Below, piece after piece: positions 42,353 to 53,400 of a DNA stretch of 64,000 nucleotides (within the stretch, counting starts at the first letter, position 1; every line of letters begins with the position of its first letter). The stretch spans positions 1 through 64,000 of the forward strand of contig WTBT01000013.1 of NCBI GenBank assembly GCA_013138965.1. The letters are read 5' to 3'. Position numbers and translations under genes: made by a program. This DNA is from Candidatus Aegiribacteria sp. Its GTDB lineage: Bacteria; Fermentibacterota; Fermentibacteria; Fermentibacterales; JCC-6. A model generated the notes under the pieces. The model made no database searches. It was not told the origin of the DNA and saw only the letters and a list, made by a program, of their open reading frames with translations.

Positions 42353-44166
42353 GATTCCTCCCCTGGATTATCAGGACGGTCCTCAGTGTTTTCGGATCCT
42401 TCAAAAGTTTCCGGCAATGCCCCGGAATCGGTGGCAAACTCTCCAACCAGCGATGACAGGGCAAAGGGATTCACCCCAATGATCATTTCGAAATTATATC
42501 TTCTGCTTCCAGTTCTGGTCGCCTCGGAAGCGAGTGTGTAAGTTTGTCCATAATCATCAAGAGTGAACAGCGGGGTTCTTCCGTCGGGCATGATTTCCGC
42601 TACATCACGCTGGAATTCGATTATGTCACCCCAGGTCTTAGCAACCCCTGAAATGTACAAGTCAGTTGGACCAAGGATAAGACTGGTAATGTAAATACCC
42701 TTATCTATCCGGGTACCCGGAGTGATCGCTTCAGGATAGACTGCCCTGCAGAGATACTCGATAATGTAAACTGAATATTTCTGACCCAGTGAAAGATCGA
42801 GGATCTGCTGAAGCTTCCTCTCAACAGCTGCACTCAGCCTGCTGGCCTCGGCCTGCTGGTCCATCTGAATACCCAGCTGCGAAATCTGTTCCTGAACCAC
42901 CTGGATCTCTTCGTTCACTTCAACTTCATGCTCCTTGAGATCCTGATAATCCTTGTAGGCGATTATACCGCCTGCGATAAGAGCAAGGTACGGAATTATG
43001 CACAGAATTGTAAGGAGTACTGTCGACTTGACTTCTGATGGCGCACCCGCTGCTTTTCTTTTCCTGCCTTCAGGCTCCTCAAGAATGTTAATGTCAACCA
43101 TGCTGGGTTCATAACCTCTAAGCGCAAGGCCTACAGATACCGCGAGTACAGCGCTCATCGAGTCTACTTCACTGTCGCTGATGACATCCTCAGGTATTGT
43201 GATATTTCTGAAGGGCTGGAAGTGCTCTACCGGAAGGCCATGCTGTTCACTCAGTATTGAGGCCAGGCCCGGCATAAGAGAACATCCTCCGCTTATGTAC
43301 ATCTTGTCTATTCTGGTATTTTCACCGGATGCCTGATAGGTAATGAATGATCTTCTTATACTCGTTGAGAGCTCTTCAATCACCCTGCCGATTGCAGTAT
43401 GGACTTCATCGGATGATATACCGTCCGGAACGTTGCCCTTGAGCACACCGAGTGCAACTTCATACTCAAGCCCCAGAGTTCTCTGAAGGGCCTCAACAAA
43501 CCTTGAACCACCAATGGAAAGATCACGGTTGAAGCTTGGAAGACCGTTCCTGACAACAACCATGTTCGTAACTTCAGCACCTATGTTGAGTATGGTTACG
43601 CATTCATCACCGCTGGGTCTGTAAGCATGCTGATAAGCTCTCTGCAGTGAAAACTGCTCAAGCTCGATAGTGGAAGGCTTAAGGCCCGCACCCTGCAGAA
43701 TTCCTCTGTGAAGGTCGACCACTTCCTTCTTGGCCGCAACCAGAAGGACTTCCATCTGTCCTGGAGAGATCTCAGGATTGATAATCTTGAAATCAAGGCT
43801 GACCTCATCTATCCTGAATGGAATATGCGTCTCGGCTTCCCACTGAATAGCTTGACGGGCATCCTGCTCCGACATTTTCTCCATTGGGATCCTTCGAACG
43901 ATTACGCTTCTTCCCGAAACAGCACTGTTGATATTCTTGCTACTTGGTTTTACACCTGCCTGTCGGACGACATCATGAACCGTATCAATCAAGTGTTCAC
44001 GATTAACAACTTCCCCGTCCACTATAGTGCCGGGAGATAACTCCTGTATGGCATAACTGGATAGTGTCAGAGATTTGCTTGACCCTGTCAACTGAACTAC
44101 TTTGATTGAATGGCTGCCGATATCTAGACCAACAGTTCCCCCGCCTGATCTTCCGAAGATGAACAT
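42349..44166 (-). CDS. Fused PilM-PilN type IV pilus alignment protein
   Basis: 605 residues. Residues 1-355 are PilM, an actin-like ATP-binding protein: GGTVGLDIGSHSIKVVQL, MSEQDARQAIQWEAETHIPF, VTILNIGAEVTNMVVV and KMYISGGCSLMPGLASIL. From about 356 the PilN part begins with DINILEEPEGR, equivalent to the PilN INLLP motif that normally binds PilM, then a TM helix (about 380-404) and a periplasmic coiled coil and ferredoxin-like domain. I use ATG 44166 (GGAAG just upstream); 25 upstream codons in frame are not needed. The fusion ties the two partners permanently. Confidence 0.92.
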   Translation of the reverse strand: MFIFGRSGGGTVGLDIGSHSIKVVQLTGSSKSLTLSSYAIQELSPGTIVDGEVVNREHLIDTVHDVVRQAGVKPSSKNINSAVSGRSVIVRRIPMEKMSEQDARQAIQWEAETHIPFRIDEVSLDFKIINPEISPGQMEVLLVAAKKEVVDLHRGILQGAGLKPSTIELEQFSLQRAYQHAYRPSGDECVTILNIGAEVTNMVVVRNGLPSFNRDLSIGGSRFVEALQRTLGLEYEVALGVLKGNVPDGISSDEVHTAIGRVIEELSTSIRRSFITYQASGENTRIDKMYISGGCSLMPGLASILSEQHGLPVEHFQPFRNITIPEDVISDSEVDSMSAVLAVSVGLALRGYEPSMVDINILEEPEGRKRKAAGAPSEVKSTVLLTILCIIPYLALIAGGIIAYKDYQDLKEHEVEVNEEIQVVQEQISQLGIQMDQQAEASRLSAAVERKLQQILDLSLGQKYSVYIIEYLCRAVYPEAITPGTRIDKGIYITSLILGPTDLYISGVAKTWGDIIEFQRDVAEIMPDGRTPLFTLDDYGQTYTLASEATRTGSRRYNFEMIIGVNPFALSSLVGEFATDSGALPETFEGSENTEDRPDNPGEES

Positions 44167-44317
44167 TATCTTCCTTTCCTCAGGTAGCCGTTCGCCTGCA
44201 TTAGATATTTCCTCACCATATCGGTGATAGTAACAGAACAATAATAATGAAGTATTTTAATGTTTGCCATAAGTACAATCCTTACTTAACAAGCCCTGCC
44301 TATTCTTCATTACAAGA

Positions 44318-44346
44318 ATCTTACAACGTTTCAAACCCTGCGTCAA
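44318..44346 (-). promoter_or_regulatory. Candidate sigma-70 promoter for the pilus operon
   Basis: On the minus strand TTGACG (44346-44341), a 17-base spacer and TAAGAT (44323-44318). The predicted start is near 44311, giving a leader of about 145 bases before pilMN. It has the best -35/-10 pair in the 263-bp divergent gap. Confidence 0.5.
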
Positions 44347-44383
44347 TACCCTAAATTCATAACTATGGAATTTCATACTTCAC

Positions 44384-44412
44384 TTGACTCCGGCTCTCAA
44401 AGAGCATATCTT
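44384..44412 (+). promoter_or_regulatory. Weak candidate promoter for the 99-aa gene
   Basis: TTGACT (44384-44389), 17-base spacer, TATCTT (44407-44412). The start would fall near 44419, right at the SD of the 44430 gene, leaving a very short leader, so it is less convincing than the divergent pil promoter. Confidence 0.28.
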
Positions 44413-44429
44413 CCTCCCCGGAGGTTGAT

Positions 44430-44729
44430 ATGAAAACTGATACCGAGAGATCATCTAGTCTGATTTCAAGGATTTCTGACATACAGCATCATTGCAGCCC
44501 CAGCGTCAGGCTGACTGTTCCTGTGAGACCCGACCAGGAGGAACTGTTAACAAGAATCGTCCGATCAATAACACAGAACAGGGACAGACAGCACAGGTCT
44601 CAGAGGATAACCAAAGCAACAATTATACGAGCGTATATTGATGCTCTGTCAACACTTCCGCTGGATATAGATAATATCAACGATGAGAATATCCTGCTCA
44701 GGAGGGTTCTCGATTCTCTGGAGGATTAA
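44430..44729 (+). CDS. Small basic protein, possible ribbon-helix-helix regulator
   Basis: 99 residues. After a polar N-terminus comes a strand-like SVRLTVPVRPDQEELLTRIV, then a basic linker (RDRQHRSQRI) and a helix ITKATIIRAYIDALSTL. A beta strand followed by helices that begin with ITK-TI-RAY is typical of RHH DNA-binding proteins (CopG/MetJ-like), so it may bind DNA, but the match is short. Good SD: CCGGAGG. It is divergent from the pilus operon, making it a candidate local regulator. Confidence 0.68.
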   Translation: MKTDTERSSSLISRISDIQHHCSPSVRLTVPVRPDQEELLTRIVRSITQNRDRQHRSQRITKATIIRAYIDALSTLPLDIDNINDENILLRRVLDSLED

Positions 44730-44749
44730 CTGCGTATCCCCATGCAATC

Positions 44750-45064
44750 TTACCTGTTGCCGCTTACTTCACAATGTACTTTAAGATTAACACGAACACT
44801 TCTCTGACACTCGAATATCTCCGCAACCAACCAATTCCGGAACAGTAGAGGATTAAGCCCGAAGGATACGAATTCTCTCCATTGCCTTGATTCATCCTCA
44901 GAAAGCTCCGGGGATACGTTGATCGAAGTGAGGAACATATCCACAGCAAGGTGCGTAATACCCCTGTTTTGAAGTGAATCGGCGATTGCTGCCGATTCCA
45001 TTCCGGCCCAGAGCATTTCCATGAGTTCAGGAGGTGCCTTGACGATCACAGCATAATTTATCAC
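44750..45064 (-). CDS. Hypothetical 104-residue protein
   Basis: An uninterrupted frame with balanced composition (NYAVIVKAPPELMEMLWAG, SPELSEDESRQWREF). It has no signal, TM segment or recognised motif. The start is GTG 45064 and no SD is visible, so translation is uncertain. It is convergent with the 99-aa gene and divergent from the KamA gene. The N-terminal strand IVKAPPEL suggests a small alpha/beta fold. It could be a real orphan gene or a chance frame; I favour real, because no plus-strand gene covers it. Confidence 0.45.
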   Translation of the reverse strand: MINYAVIVKAPPELMEMLWAGMESAAIADSLQNRGITHLAVDMFLTSINVSPELSEDESRQWREFVSFGLNPLLFRNWLVAEIFECQRSVRVNLKVHCEVSGNR

Positions 45065-45072
45065 ATAGTATA

Positions 45073-45156
45073 CGGGAGGTGAAAATTACGCCTGTGCAAT
45101 TCTCCCGGTAACGATCACGATCATACCAGTAATGGTAGTCGGAACCGATACAGGCG
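45073..45156 (+). promoter_or_regulatory. Inverted repeats in the leader of the KamA-type gene
   Basis: CGGGAG/CTCCCG (45073-45078 with 45102-45107) and CGCCTGT/ACAGGCG (45089-45095 with 45150-45156) overlap, so they would form mutually exclusive structures. The second arm covers the bases just before the ATG at 45166. An SD-like GGGAGG at 45074 precedes a nine-codon frame starting GTG 45079. This could be an attenuator or a leader peptide arrangement; evidence is only the pairing. Confidence 0.25.
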
Positions 45157-45165
45157 AATGGCTCC

Positions 45166-46248
45166 ATGTCAGAATCAATCACGGATATAAAGGCCATCCC
45201 CGGTATAAGTACAGAGGAGGCTGAGGCTATTCAGCGCGTGACGGAGTTCTTCCCCTTTCGCGTTACATCTCACTATCTCTCGCTTGTGGACTGGAATGAT
45301 CCTCATGATCCTCTGAAAAGGGTTGTGGTGCCTGATGAGGGAGAGCTGAAGTCAGACGGGAACCTTGATCCAAGCAGAGAGAAGAACTTCTATGTTCTTC
45401 CCGGCATGCAGCATAAATATCCTGATACTGCTCTGCTTCTTGTAAGCCATCAGTGTGCCGGATACTGCCGCTACTGCTTCCGGAAAAGGCTGTTTCTTCG
45501 AAGATCCACAGGTGAGCATCCCCCAGATATCAATAATTGCCTGGAGTACATTCGCAATCATCCCGAGGTGCGGAATGTACTGCTCACGGGTGGCGATCCT
45601 CTCACTCTTCCAAGCGAACGCCTGATGAAGATCATTCGAAAGATCGCCAGGCTACCCCGGATCGAGGCTGTCAGGATCGGCACGAGGATGCTGTCCTGGG
45701 ATCCCGCCAGGGTAATTGCAGATCGATTTCTGCTTCAGGGATTGAACGAACTTACCGGTGCGCAGGTCTATGTCATGACCCATTTCACTCATTCCAGAGA
45801 ATTGTGCGGGGAAGCTCTTGAGGCAATCAGGCTGCTCAAACGCTGTGGAGTGTCCATATGCAACCAGACACCAATAATAAGAGGTGTGAATGATAGTGCT
45901 GACGCGCTGCAAGATCTCTTCAACGCTCTTGTAGCAGCGGGAGTGTCGCCCTACTACATATTCCAGGTAAGACCAACAGTAGGAAACAGCATATACTCGG
46001 TTCCACCATTAGAGGCATACATGATATTCAGAGAGGCTCAGAGCCGTTGCTCCGGACTTGCGGCCAGAGCCCGTTATGTCATTTCTCACTATGCGGGAAA
46101 GCTCCACGTATGCGGGCTGACTGATGAGCATCTTGTAATGGTTTATCACAGGGCGGCCTTCCCTGGAGACAGGGGCAGAACGATTCTGGTGAAAAGGAGT
46201 ATCGCGAACAATTCAATCGCATTCTTCAGGACGAATCACCCCGGTTAA
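45166..46248 (+). CDS. Lysine 2,3-aminomutase-family radical SAM protein
   Basis: 360 residues. It binds a [4Fe-4S] cluster and SAM at CAGYCRYCFRKR (CxxxCxxC) and contains the family motifs TGGDPLTLP, IGTRMLSWDP, THFTHSRE and QTPIIRGVND. PLP would bind at the lysine in SHYAGKLHVCG. At 360 residues it is shorter than clostridial KamA (416) and close to EpmB (~340), but no epmA or efp is near. It may make beta-lysine, a compatible solute precursor, or act on another amino acid. Enzyme family is secure, substrate not. Confidence 0.88.
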   Translation: MSESITDIKAIPGISTEEAEAIQRVTEFFPFRVTSHYLSLVDWNDPHDPLKRVVVPDEGELKSDGNLDPSREKNFYVLPGMQHKYPDTALLLVSHQCAGYCRYCFRKRLFLRRSTGEHPPDINNCLEYIRNHPEVRNVLLTGGDPLTLPSERLMKIIRKIARLPRIEAVRIGTRMLSWDPARVIADRFLLQGLNELTGAQVYVMTHFTHSRELCGEALEAIRLLKRCGVSICNQTPIIRGVNDSADALQDLFNALVAAGVSPYYIFQVRPTVGNSIYSVPPLEAYMIFREAQSRCSGLAARARYVISHYAGKLHVCGLTDEHLVMVYHRAAFPGDRGRTILVKRSIANNSIAFFRTNHPG

Positions 46249-46325
46249 ATCCGGCACAGACTACAAAAGAATCAGATGAATCCGGGCTGGATACCGTATC
46301 AGCATGGCAAACTGAAACATTCAGC

Positions 46326-46354
46326 TTGACCTGGTATCAGATATGTCGTATTCT
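46326..46354 (+). promoter_or_regulatory. Candidate sigma-70 promoter for the UspA-glucan synthase pair
   Basis: TTGACC (46326-46331), a 17-base spacer, and TATTCT (46349-46354) give a predicted start near 46361, about 60 bases before the UspA ATG. It lies in the 171-bp gap after the KamA gene. Confidence 0.5.
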
Positions 46355-46419
46355 CACTTATAAAGGATTTTGATTTATTTATCTCCTATAAAAACACAGG
46401 CAATGAAGAGGAGATTGCC

Positions 46420-47382
46420 ATGTTCAATCATATCCTTGTTCCCCTTGACGGCTCTGCCGTTGCCGAATGCGTAATCGCTCATGCAAGAATTGTTGCCGAA
46501 GCCCTTGGAGCCAGGATAACTCTGCTGCATGTTCTTGAGCGTCCCGATTCTTCCGACCTGGACCACATAGTTAATCCCCTCGACTGGCATATCAGGAAGG
46601 CCGAAGCTCAGAGTTACCTTGACAGAATGACTTCTTTGCTTGTGGATTCCGTTCCTGATGTATGCAACGTGATTGTGGAGGGTAACGCTCCTGACGGGGT
46701 GATCGACTATGCTCATCAGAATAATGTGGATCTCATTACCCTCTCCAGCCATGGAAAAAGTGGACTAAGCGGCTGGAACGTCAGCAGTGTCGTTCAGAAG
46801 ATCATACTGCGCTCCTACATCTCTACATTCATCGTAAGAGCCTACAAGTCTACGGGCGGTGGCGGCGATGTTGCATACAAGAAAATCCTCATCGCCCTGG
46901 ACTGCTCACAGCGCGCGGAAAGCGCACTCCCCATAGCTATAAGGCTGGCCAGGCATCAGGGAGCAAAACTTCTGCTTGCGCACGTTGTCGGCAGACCGGA
47001 GATGCCCAGGCACCTGCCTCGCTCCAGGGAGGATACAGATCTTGCTGAGAGACTGATGGTGAGGAATTACTCCGAGGCGGAACGTTACCTTGCTCAGCTG
47101 GATTCCCAGCTCTCCTCCACGGAGATATCCATTCAGACCTTTCTTCATATTGGAAGTAATGCTGCCGCGACTCTCGATGATCTGGTGGAAAGTGAGAATG
47201 TTCATCTTGTCGTTCTCAGCGCACATGGGTACAACGGTGTTGAGAAGTGGCCATACGGCAGTGTTGCTGTGAATTTTATAGCATATGGAGCAACTCCTCT
47301 GCTGATAATGCAGGACATCCCCTTCGAAAGGTCATTGCGTACGAGAGCGGAGAACGCCGCCAGAGAGAGGCCGGGGCATTAG
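46420..47382 (+). CDS. Universal stress protein with two tandem UspA domains
   Basis: 320 residues forming two Usp folds: 1-145 (NHILVPLDGSAVAECVIAHA, LITLSSHGKSGLSGW) and 150-300 (KKILIALDCSQRAESALPIA, LVVLSAHGYNGVEKWPYGSV). The glycine-rich nucleotide loops are only partly canonical, so ATP binding is uncertain. Tandem Usp proteins respond to stress and starvation. GAGGAG precedes the ATG. The gene lies 43 bases before the giant glucan synthase gene and is probably co-transcribed, which hints at stress or osmotic control of glucan production. Confidence 0.92.
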   Translation: MFNHILVPLDGSAVAECVIAHARIVAEALGARITLLHVLERPDSSDLDHIVNPLDWHIRKAEAQSYLDRMTSLLVDSVPDVCNVIVEGNAPDGVIDYAHQNNVDLITLSSHGKSGLSGWNVSSVVQKIILRSYISTFIVRAYKSTGGGGDVAYKKILIALDCSQRAESALPIAIRLARHQGAKLLLAHVVGRPEMPRHLPRSREDTDLAERLMVRNYSEAERYLAQLDSQLSSTEISIQTFLHIGSNAAATLDDLVESENVHLVVLSAHGYNGVEKWPYGSVAVNFIAYGATPLLIMQDIPFERSLRTRAENAARERPGH

Positions 47383-47425
47383 GGTAACTCGTGCTGTCAG
47401 CAGGAGTAAAGAAACAGGGTAGGGA

Positions 47426-50400
47426 ATGCAGTCAGGCGGGGACAAGTACAAAGCCTCTGGAGAAACAGTTCTTTCCACTCGCGGACTTGCGGAAAGTCAC
47501 ACAATATCCGAAAACAGGAAGAATACATTCAACCTTCCTTCGAGACTCCGGAAATACAGTGTTCTCCTGCAGTCGGCCTACAAATACTTCAGGAGCCAAG
47601 AGGGGGAACATTCCCATGCCGCTGAATGGGTGCTTGATAACTACTACATCATTCAGCAGGCTATCCGCCAGGTGCGTGAAGACATGCCCGGTGATTACTA
47701 CAGGCAGCTTCCCGTTCTTACCTCCCCCGTTCACCTCGAGCCTTCAAGGGTATTCTCAATAGCATGGTCGATCCTCCAGTGTTCTGAGAATCAGCTTGAT
47801 ATGGTGCTTATCACCCGCTTTGTACGGAACTACCAGAAGATCACTCCGCTTACGATGGGGGAACTCTGGGCAATACCGACCATGCTCAGATTCGGTATTC
47901 TTGAGAAGCTTTTCCGGCTGATCTCCAGTATTGCCGGCCTGCCCTGCGAAGAGATCTGTGATATCGGCAAAGCTGAGGAAGCAGCGGATGAGGATGACAC
48001 TGTAGCCGCCTGCATACAAAGCCTCAGGATGTTCGCGGTACAGGACTGGAAGGATTATTTCGAGAAGACAAGCCTGGTAGAGGGTATTCTAAGGCATGAT
48101 CCCTCTGGTGATTACACCGGAATGGATTTCGCCACGCGTAACAGTTACAGGTTGACAGTGGAGGAGATAGGGTCCGAATCCGATCGCGATGAGCTGAGGG
48201 TTGCGCGGGAAGCGATCGGAATGGCTGATGAAGCGGGCGATGACCCGCGTTCCGGGCATGTCGGTTTCTTCCTGCACACCCGGGAAGGACGCAAACTGCT
48301 GGAAGACCGCCTTGGTTGCTCCCGACCCGCGTCCATGAACTTCAGGAGAATGCTTTGGGAACATGCTTCAGAAGTATACGCAGGCTCGATAGCGATGATC
48401 TTTCTTATCTTCCTCCTGTGCGTACTGGGGTATGCGCTTGCTGAAGGCGCGAGTGTTCTTCAGATGCTATCCGTTCTTCTTCTCTGTCTGCTTCCGGCGT
48501 CGGCGGCAGGTGTCAACCTTGTGAACAGCTTCCTTATGCACAATACCATTCCAAAACGTCTTCCACGGATGGATTTCAGCAGGGGCATACCTCCCGAGTA
48601 CAGAACTATGGTGGTCATACCCACGCTGCTGAGTGATCCTGGAGATATTCACTCAATGATAAGGCAGCTGGAGCGGCATTATCTCGCTAACAGGGACAGG
48701 AATCTCACCTTTGCTGTTCTTTCCGATTTTGCCGACGCTCCGGAACGGCAAATACCCGGAGACGGAGAATTGCTTGAACTGGCCTATAATGAGATAGAAA
48801 AGCTCAACAGGAGATATCATCACGATTCCGGAGATCCTTTTTACCAGTTTCACCGCCGCAGGAAATGGAATCCCGGTGAAGGCTGCTGGATGGGATGGGA
48901 GCGAAAGCGAGGAAAGCTCATGGAGTTCAACCGCCTGCTTCGCGGAAAAGGCGGAACTTCATATGATGTCCGCATCGGTGAGTTGAGAATTCTTCCTGAT
49001 ATCAGGTATGTGATCACTCTTGACGCGGATACATCCCTTCCGCAAAACTGCGCAAGAAGGCTCGTCTCCACAATGGCGCATCCCCTCAACAGGGTGCTTC
49101 TCGACCGGAAGACCTGCACGTTCATGAACGGTTATACTGTTCTGCAGCCAAGGATTCTTACAGCTCCATTAAAAGGGTCAGAATCGCTCTTTTCCAGAAC
49201 CTTCGCGGGTGATTTCAGCGTAGATCTCTATTCAAATGCCGTTTCCGATGTGTATCAGGATCTTTTCGGTGAAGGCAACTATGTCGGAAAAGGCATCTAT
49301 GATGTTGAAGCCTTCGACAGGCACCTTGAGGGGAGAATTCCGGAGAATTCCCTTCTCAGCCATGACCTTTTCGAAGGAATACATGGAAGAGCGGGGCTTG
49401 TTACCGATATTGTTCTCTATGAAGATTACCCTCCGCATTATCTGGCATGGACCAACCGGCTCCACCGATGGATAAGGGGAGACTGGCAGCTTCTCCCATG
49501 GCTCCGCTCAACTGTTCCGGACGCGACTGGAAACAGGAGGCGAAACGACCTTTCTTTTCTGGATCGATGGAAGATTATCGACAATATGCGGAGGAGTCTG
49601 CTTACCCCCGCTCTTCTCGTCCTTCTCATGGCAGGCTGGTTGTGGCTGCCCGGTTCACCGCTTTTCTGGACATCCGCGGTTCTTCTGATTGAATTCAGCT
49701 GTCCGCTGGCAGATACCATTTTCGAGTTCTTCCGCAAGCTCAGACGGAAATCCTATCTGAAGGTGACAGGACCGATGAAGGCAGGCTGGCTGCGGTCACT
49801 GTTCGCGCTTGTCTTTCTTCTTTACGAGACATGCATAACGATCGACGCAACGGTCACAACAATTATCAGGCTCGCCGTCACCAGGAAGAGACTGCTTCAG
49901 TGGAGATCGGCGGCACACACGGTCAGAATGTTCGGAAGAGAACTGAAAATGGGTCTCGTATGGGCGAGAATGTATACCGTTATCATCTTCGTACCCGTTA
50001 TCTGCGCGATTCTCCTTCTGCTCCATCCCGACGGCCTTCCATTTGCCGCGCCATTTCTGATAGCATGGCTCGTATCTCCCAGGATCGCTCACCTTATCAG
50101 CAGAACCCCCACAGTGAAGAGAATACCGCCCGAGGATGAACGGTACGCGAGTCTGCGCATGCTTGCCGTGCGCACATGGCACTTCTTTGAGACATACGTC
50201 GGCCCCGAGGACCACTGGCTTCCACCTGACCACTTCCAGGAAGAACCCCTTTCCAAAGTAGCCCACAGAACTTCACCTACAAATATCGGCCTCTTTCTTC
50301 TCTCCGTTCTCGCGGCTCACGACAGAGGTTACATAGGTACGCTCGAGTTTACACTGCGTCTCTCGGATACGCTTAACGCGATGAAACAGCTTGAGAGATA

Positions 50401-53400
50401 CAGGGGGCACCTGCTGAACTGGTACGATACCCGCACTCTCGAACCTCTGCATCCCCGATACGTTTCGGTGGTTGACAGCGGCAATCTCGCGGGATGCCTG
50501 CTTGTCCTCAAACAGGGGTGCCTCGAGATGCGCGGTGCCGCAATTCTTAGCAGAAGGCGCTGGGAGGGTTTCATAGATATTCTTGATATTCTTTCCGGTA
50601 TTCTGAGAAAGGAATGCTCCGATCAGACCGATCTTCTTGAAATCGTTGCCGGAATTCGGAGAATGGTGATGGAAGCGCTTGATAATCCGCGAGCCCGGGT
50701 AACGATGTTGATGAATCTCTACAACACACAGCTGGTCAGGATGGAGCGGATGCTCATCGAAATTGTCCGGAGGAATGCCGGAACGGTTGATATCGCAAGA
50801 CTGAAGGAGTTACGGATATGGTCAGGCAAGATGAGAAGACACCTTGGCAATATGCTCAAAGAGATAAATACGATCTTTCCCTGGATGATTCATATCTGCA
50901 ATCCTCCTGAACTCTTCAGAAACGCGGACACCGCGAGAGCCATCGCGGACGCCTGGCGTTTCCTCAAGGATTCTCTGCCTCCCTCTCCGTCGCCGGAGAC
51001 GATAAGGGAAATCACCCCAAGGGTCAGGTTCCGGATCAAATCCCTGATAACTCTCCTGAAGGATGAGCCACTCTCATCGGAATCCGCGAGGGACGCGATA
51101 AAGTGGTGCCGGAAACTGGAGGATCTTATCGATGAGAGTCTGAAGGAATCCGGAAACATTATTGAAAAGATCAACGATCTGGCGGCCGCGGCGGAGAAGG
51201 AATTCAGGCGAATCAATTTCAGTTTCCTTTTCAGCAGGCGGCGAAAGGTCTTCCATATCGGATACAACCTCGAATCGGGTCATCTTGACCCGAACTACTA
51301 TGACCTCCTCGCGTCGGAAGCCCGTCTGGCAAGCCTGGTGGCGATTGGAAAGGGTGATGTCCCGAGGAGCCACTGGCTGCACCTCGCAAGACCGCTCACT
51401 GTCACAGGGGGTATGAAGGCGCTGATCTCCTGGAGTGGCACCATGTTCGAATACCTGATGCCCATCCTGATCGTGGGCAGCTATGAAAACAGCATCCTGG
51501 AGCAGAGCTGTCGCGCAGCGGTAAAGCGCCAGATCGCCTACAGCAGAAGCAGGGATGTGCCATGGGGAATATCCGAGTCGAGCTACTACAGTTTCGATGC
51601 CGGTATGCATTACCAGTACAGGGCTTTCGGAGTTCCGGGGTTCGGTTTTAAACGTGGACTGGAGGAGGACCTCGTGATATCACCGTATGCTTCCCTGCTC
51701 GCGCTTCCCATTGATCCAAACGCTGTTCTGGACAATATAAAGGATCTTGTGGCCAGCGGTCTGCTGGGTATGTATGGCTTCTATGAGTCAATCGATTTCA
51801 CGACTGAACGGCTTGCGATGGGCAAAGAAAACGCGGTGATCCTCTCCTACATGGCACACCACCAGGGCATGATACTCCTTTCCATCGTCAATTTCCTCAA
51901 CAACAACTCCATGGTTCGGCGCTTCCAATCCGAACCTCTTATACAGATAGTGAATCTGTTGCTGTATGAACAGATTCCGGAGGAGGCTCCCTTTGAGCGA
52001 GTCCGCCCTGACATTCCGGGTGTGATAAGGCCGTCAACAGGCGGGATCGCTCTTGAACCATGGCTGGTTCCTGTTGATTTCCCCATTCCACTGGTTCATT
52101 ACCTCTCTAATGGCAGTTACGGAGTCCTCATTACTGAAGCGGGCGGGGGTTACAGCCGCTGGAAGGGGATAGACATCACGCGCTGGGTGAGTGACACAAC
52201 CCTGGACAACCGGGGAACATGGATATACCTGACTGATCGGGAGACAGGGGATCTATGGTCCATGGGAAGGCAACCCGCGGGAACGCGGTCTGATAGATGC
52301 GAGGTCCGCTTCTTCCCTCACAGAGCGGAAATTCTCAGGTGGGACAATGACATCTTCTCAAGGATGGAGATAATCGTTGCTCCGGAGGACGATGCAGAAA
52401 TACGGAGAATCGATCTCACGAATAACAGTGATCGCACAAGAAAGTTGCTTGTCTGCAGCTACGCGGAGGTTGTACTGGCTCCTCATGCCGCGGATATCAG
52501 TCATCCCTCCTTCAACCGGCTTTTCATAGAGAGCGAATACCTCTCCGCAGAGAACGCTCTTCTCTTCCGTCGCAGGCCGCGCACAGCGGAAGAGAAGGAG
52601 ATATTCGTTGTCCACATACTTACAGGTTCGGAGGGAAACAGATCCTATGAGGTCGACAGGGAGAGATTCCTGGGCAGGGGAGGTTCCCCCGCCAATCCGC
52701 AGTTCCTTCGCGATCAGAAGGCAGCTTTTTCGACAAGGAGGACGGGAACAACACTTGACCCTGTCATGGTCGCCGCCATCGAGATCGAACTGCTTCCCCA
52801 TGAAAGCGCCAGCCTCTTCTTTGTCACCGCAGCAGCCAGTGATCGGGATGCCGCTGAATACCTGGCAAAGCGCTACAAAAGCCGTTCCGTTATTAACGAA
52901 GCCTGTGCGAGGGCCGGCTCCTTCTGCAGGCGCGAAATGGCCAGAATGAACCTCACATCCATCGAACTGGAGCGGATGCAGCTTCTCCTTTCGGCGCTTA
53001 TCTATCCGGGACATGCTCTTCGTCCCGGATCGGATATTCTCAGGGAGAACACCCTGGGACAGCAGGGACTGTGGCCGTTCGGCATATCCGGCGATTATCC
53101 TCTGCTTCTTGTCACTGTGTACGCGGAGGATGACACAACCCTTGTGTATGATCTGCTCAGAGCGCACGCATTCTGGCGCAGCAGGGGACTTATGATAGAT
53201 TTCGCGATTCTGAACATGAGGGAAAGTTCCTATGAGGAGGATATCCAGGCCCACATTCAAGGTCTTATCTCCCGCACCGGAGGAGACAAATGGATGAACC
53301 GCCGGGGAGGATTATTCCTTCTGAGGGCCGACGAGATGCAGGAGCGGGAAAGGATACTGCTGCAAACGGCAGCCGGAGCCTGGCTCGATCCCAGGGCAGG

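Noticed and set aside
52358-53260. 300-codon minus-strand frame inside ndvB
   Set aside because: It is antisense to a conserved part of the glucan synthase and has no family motif.
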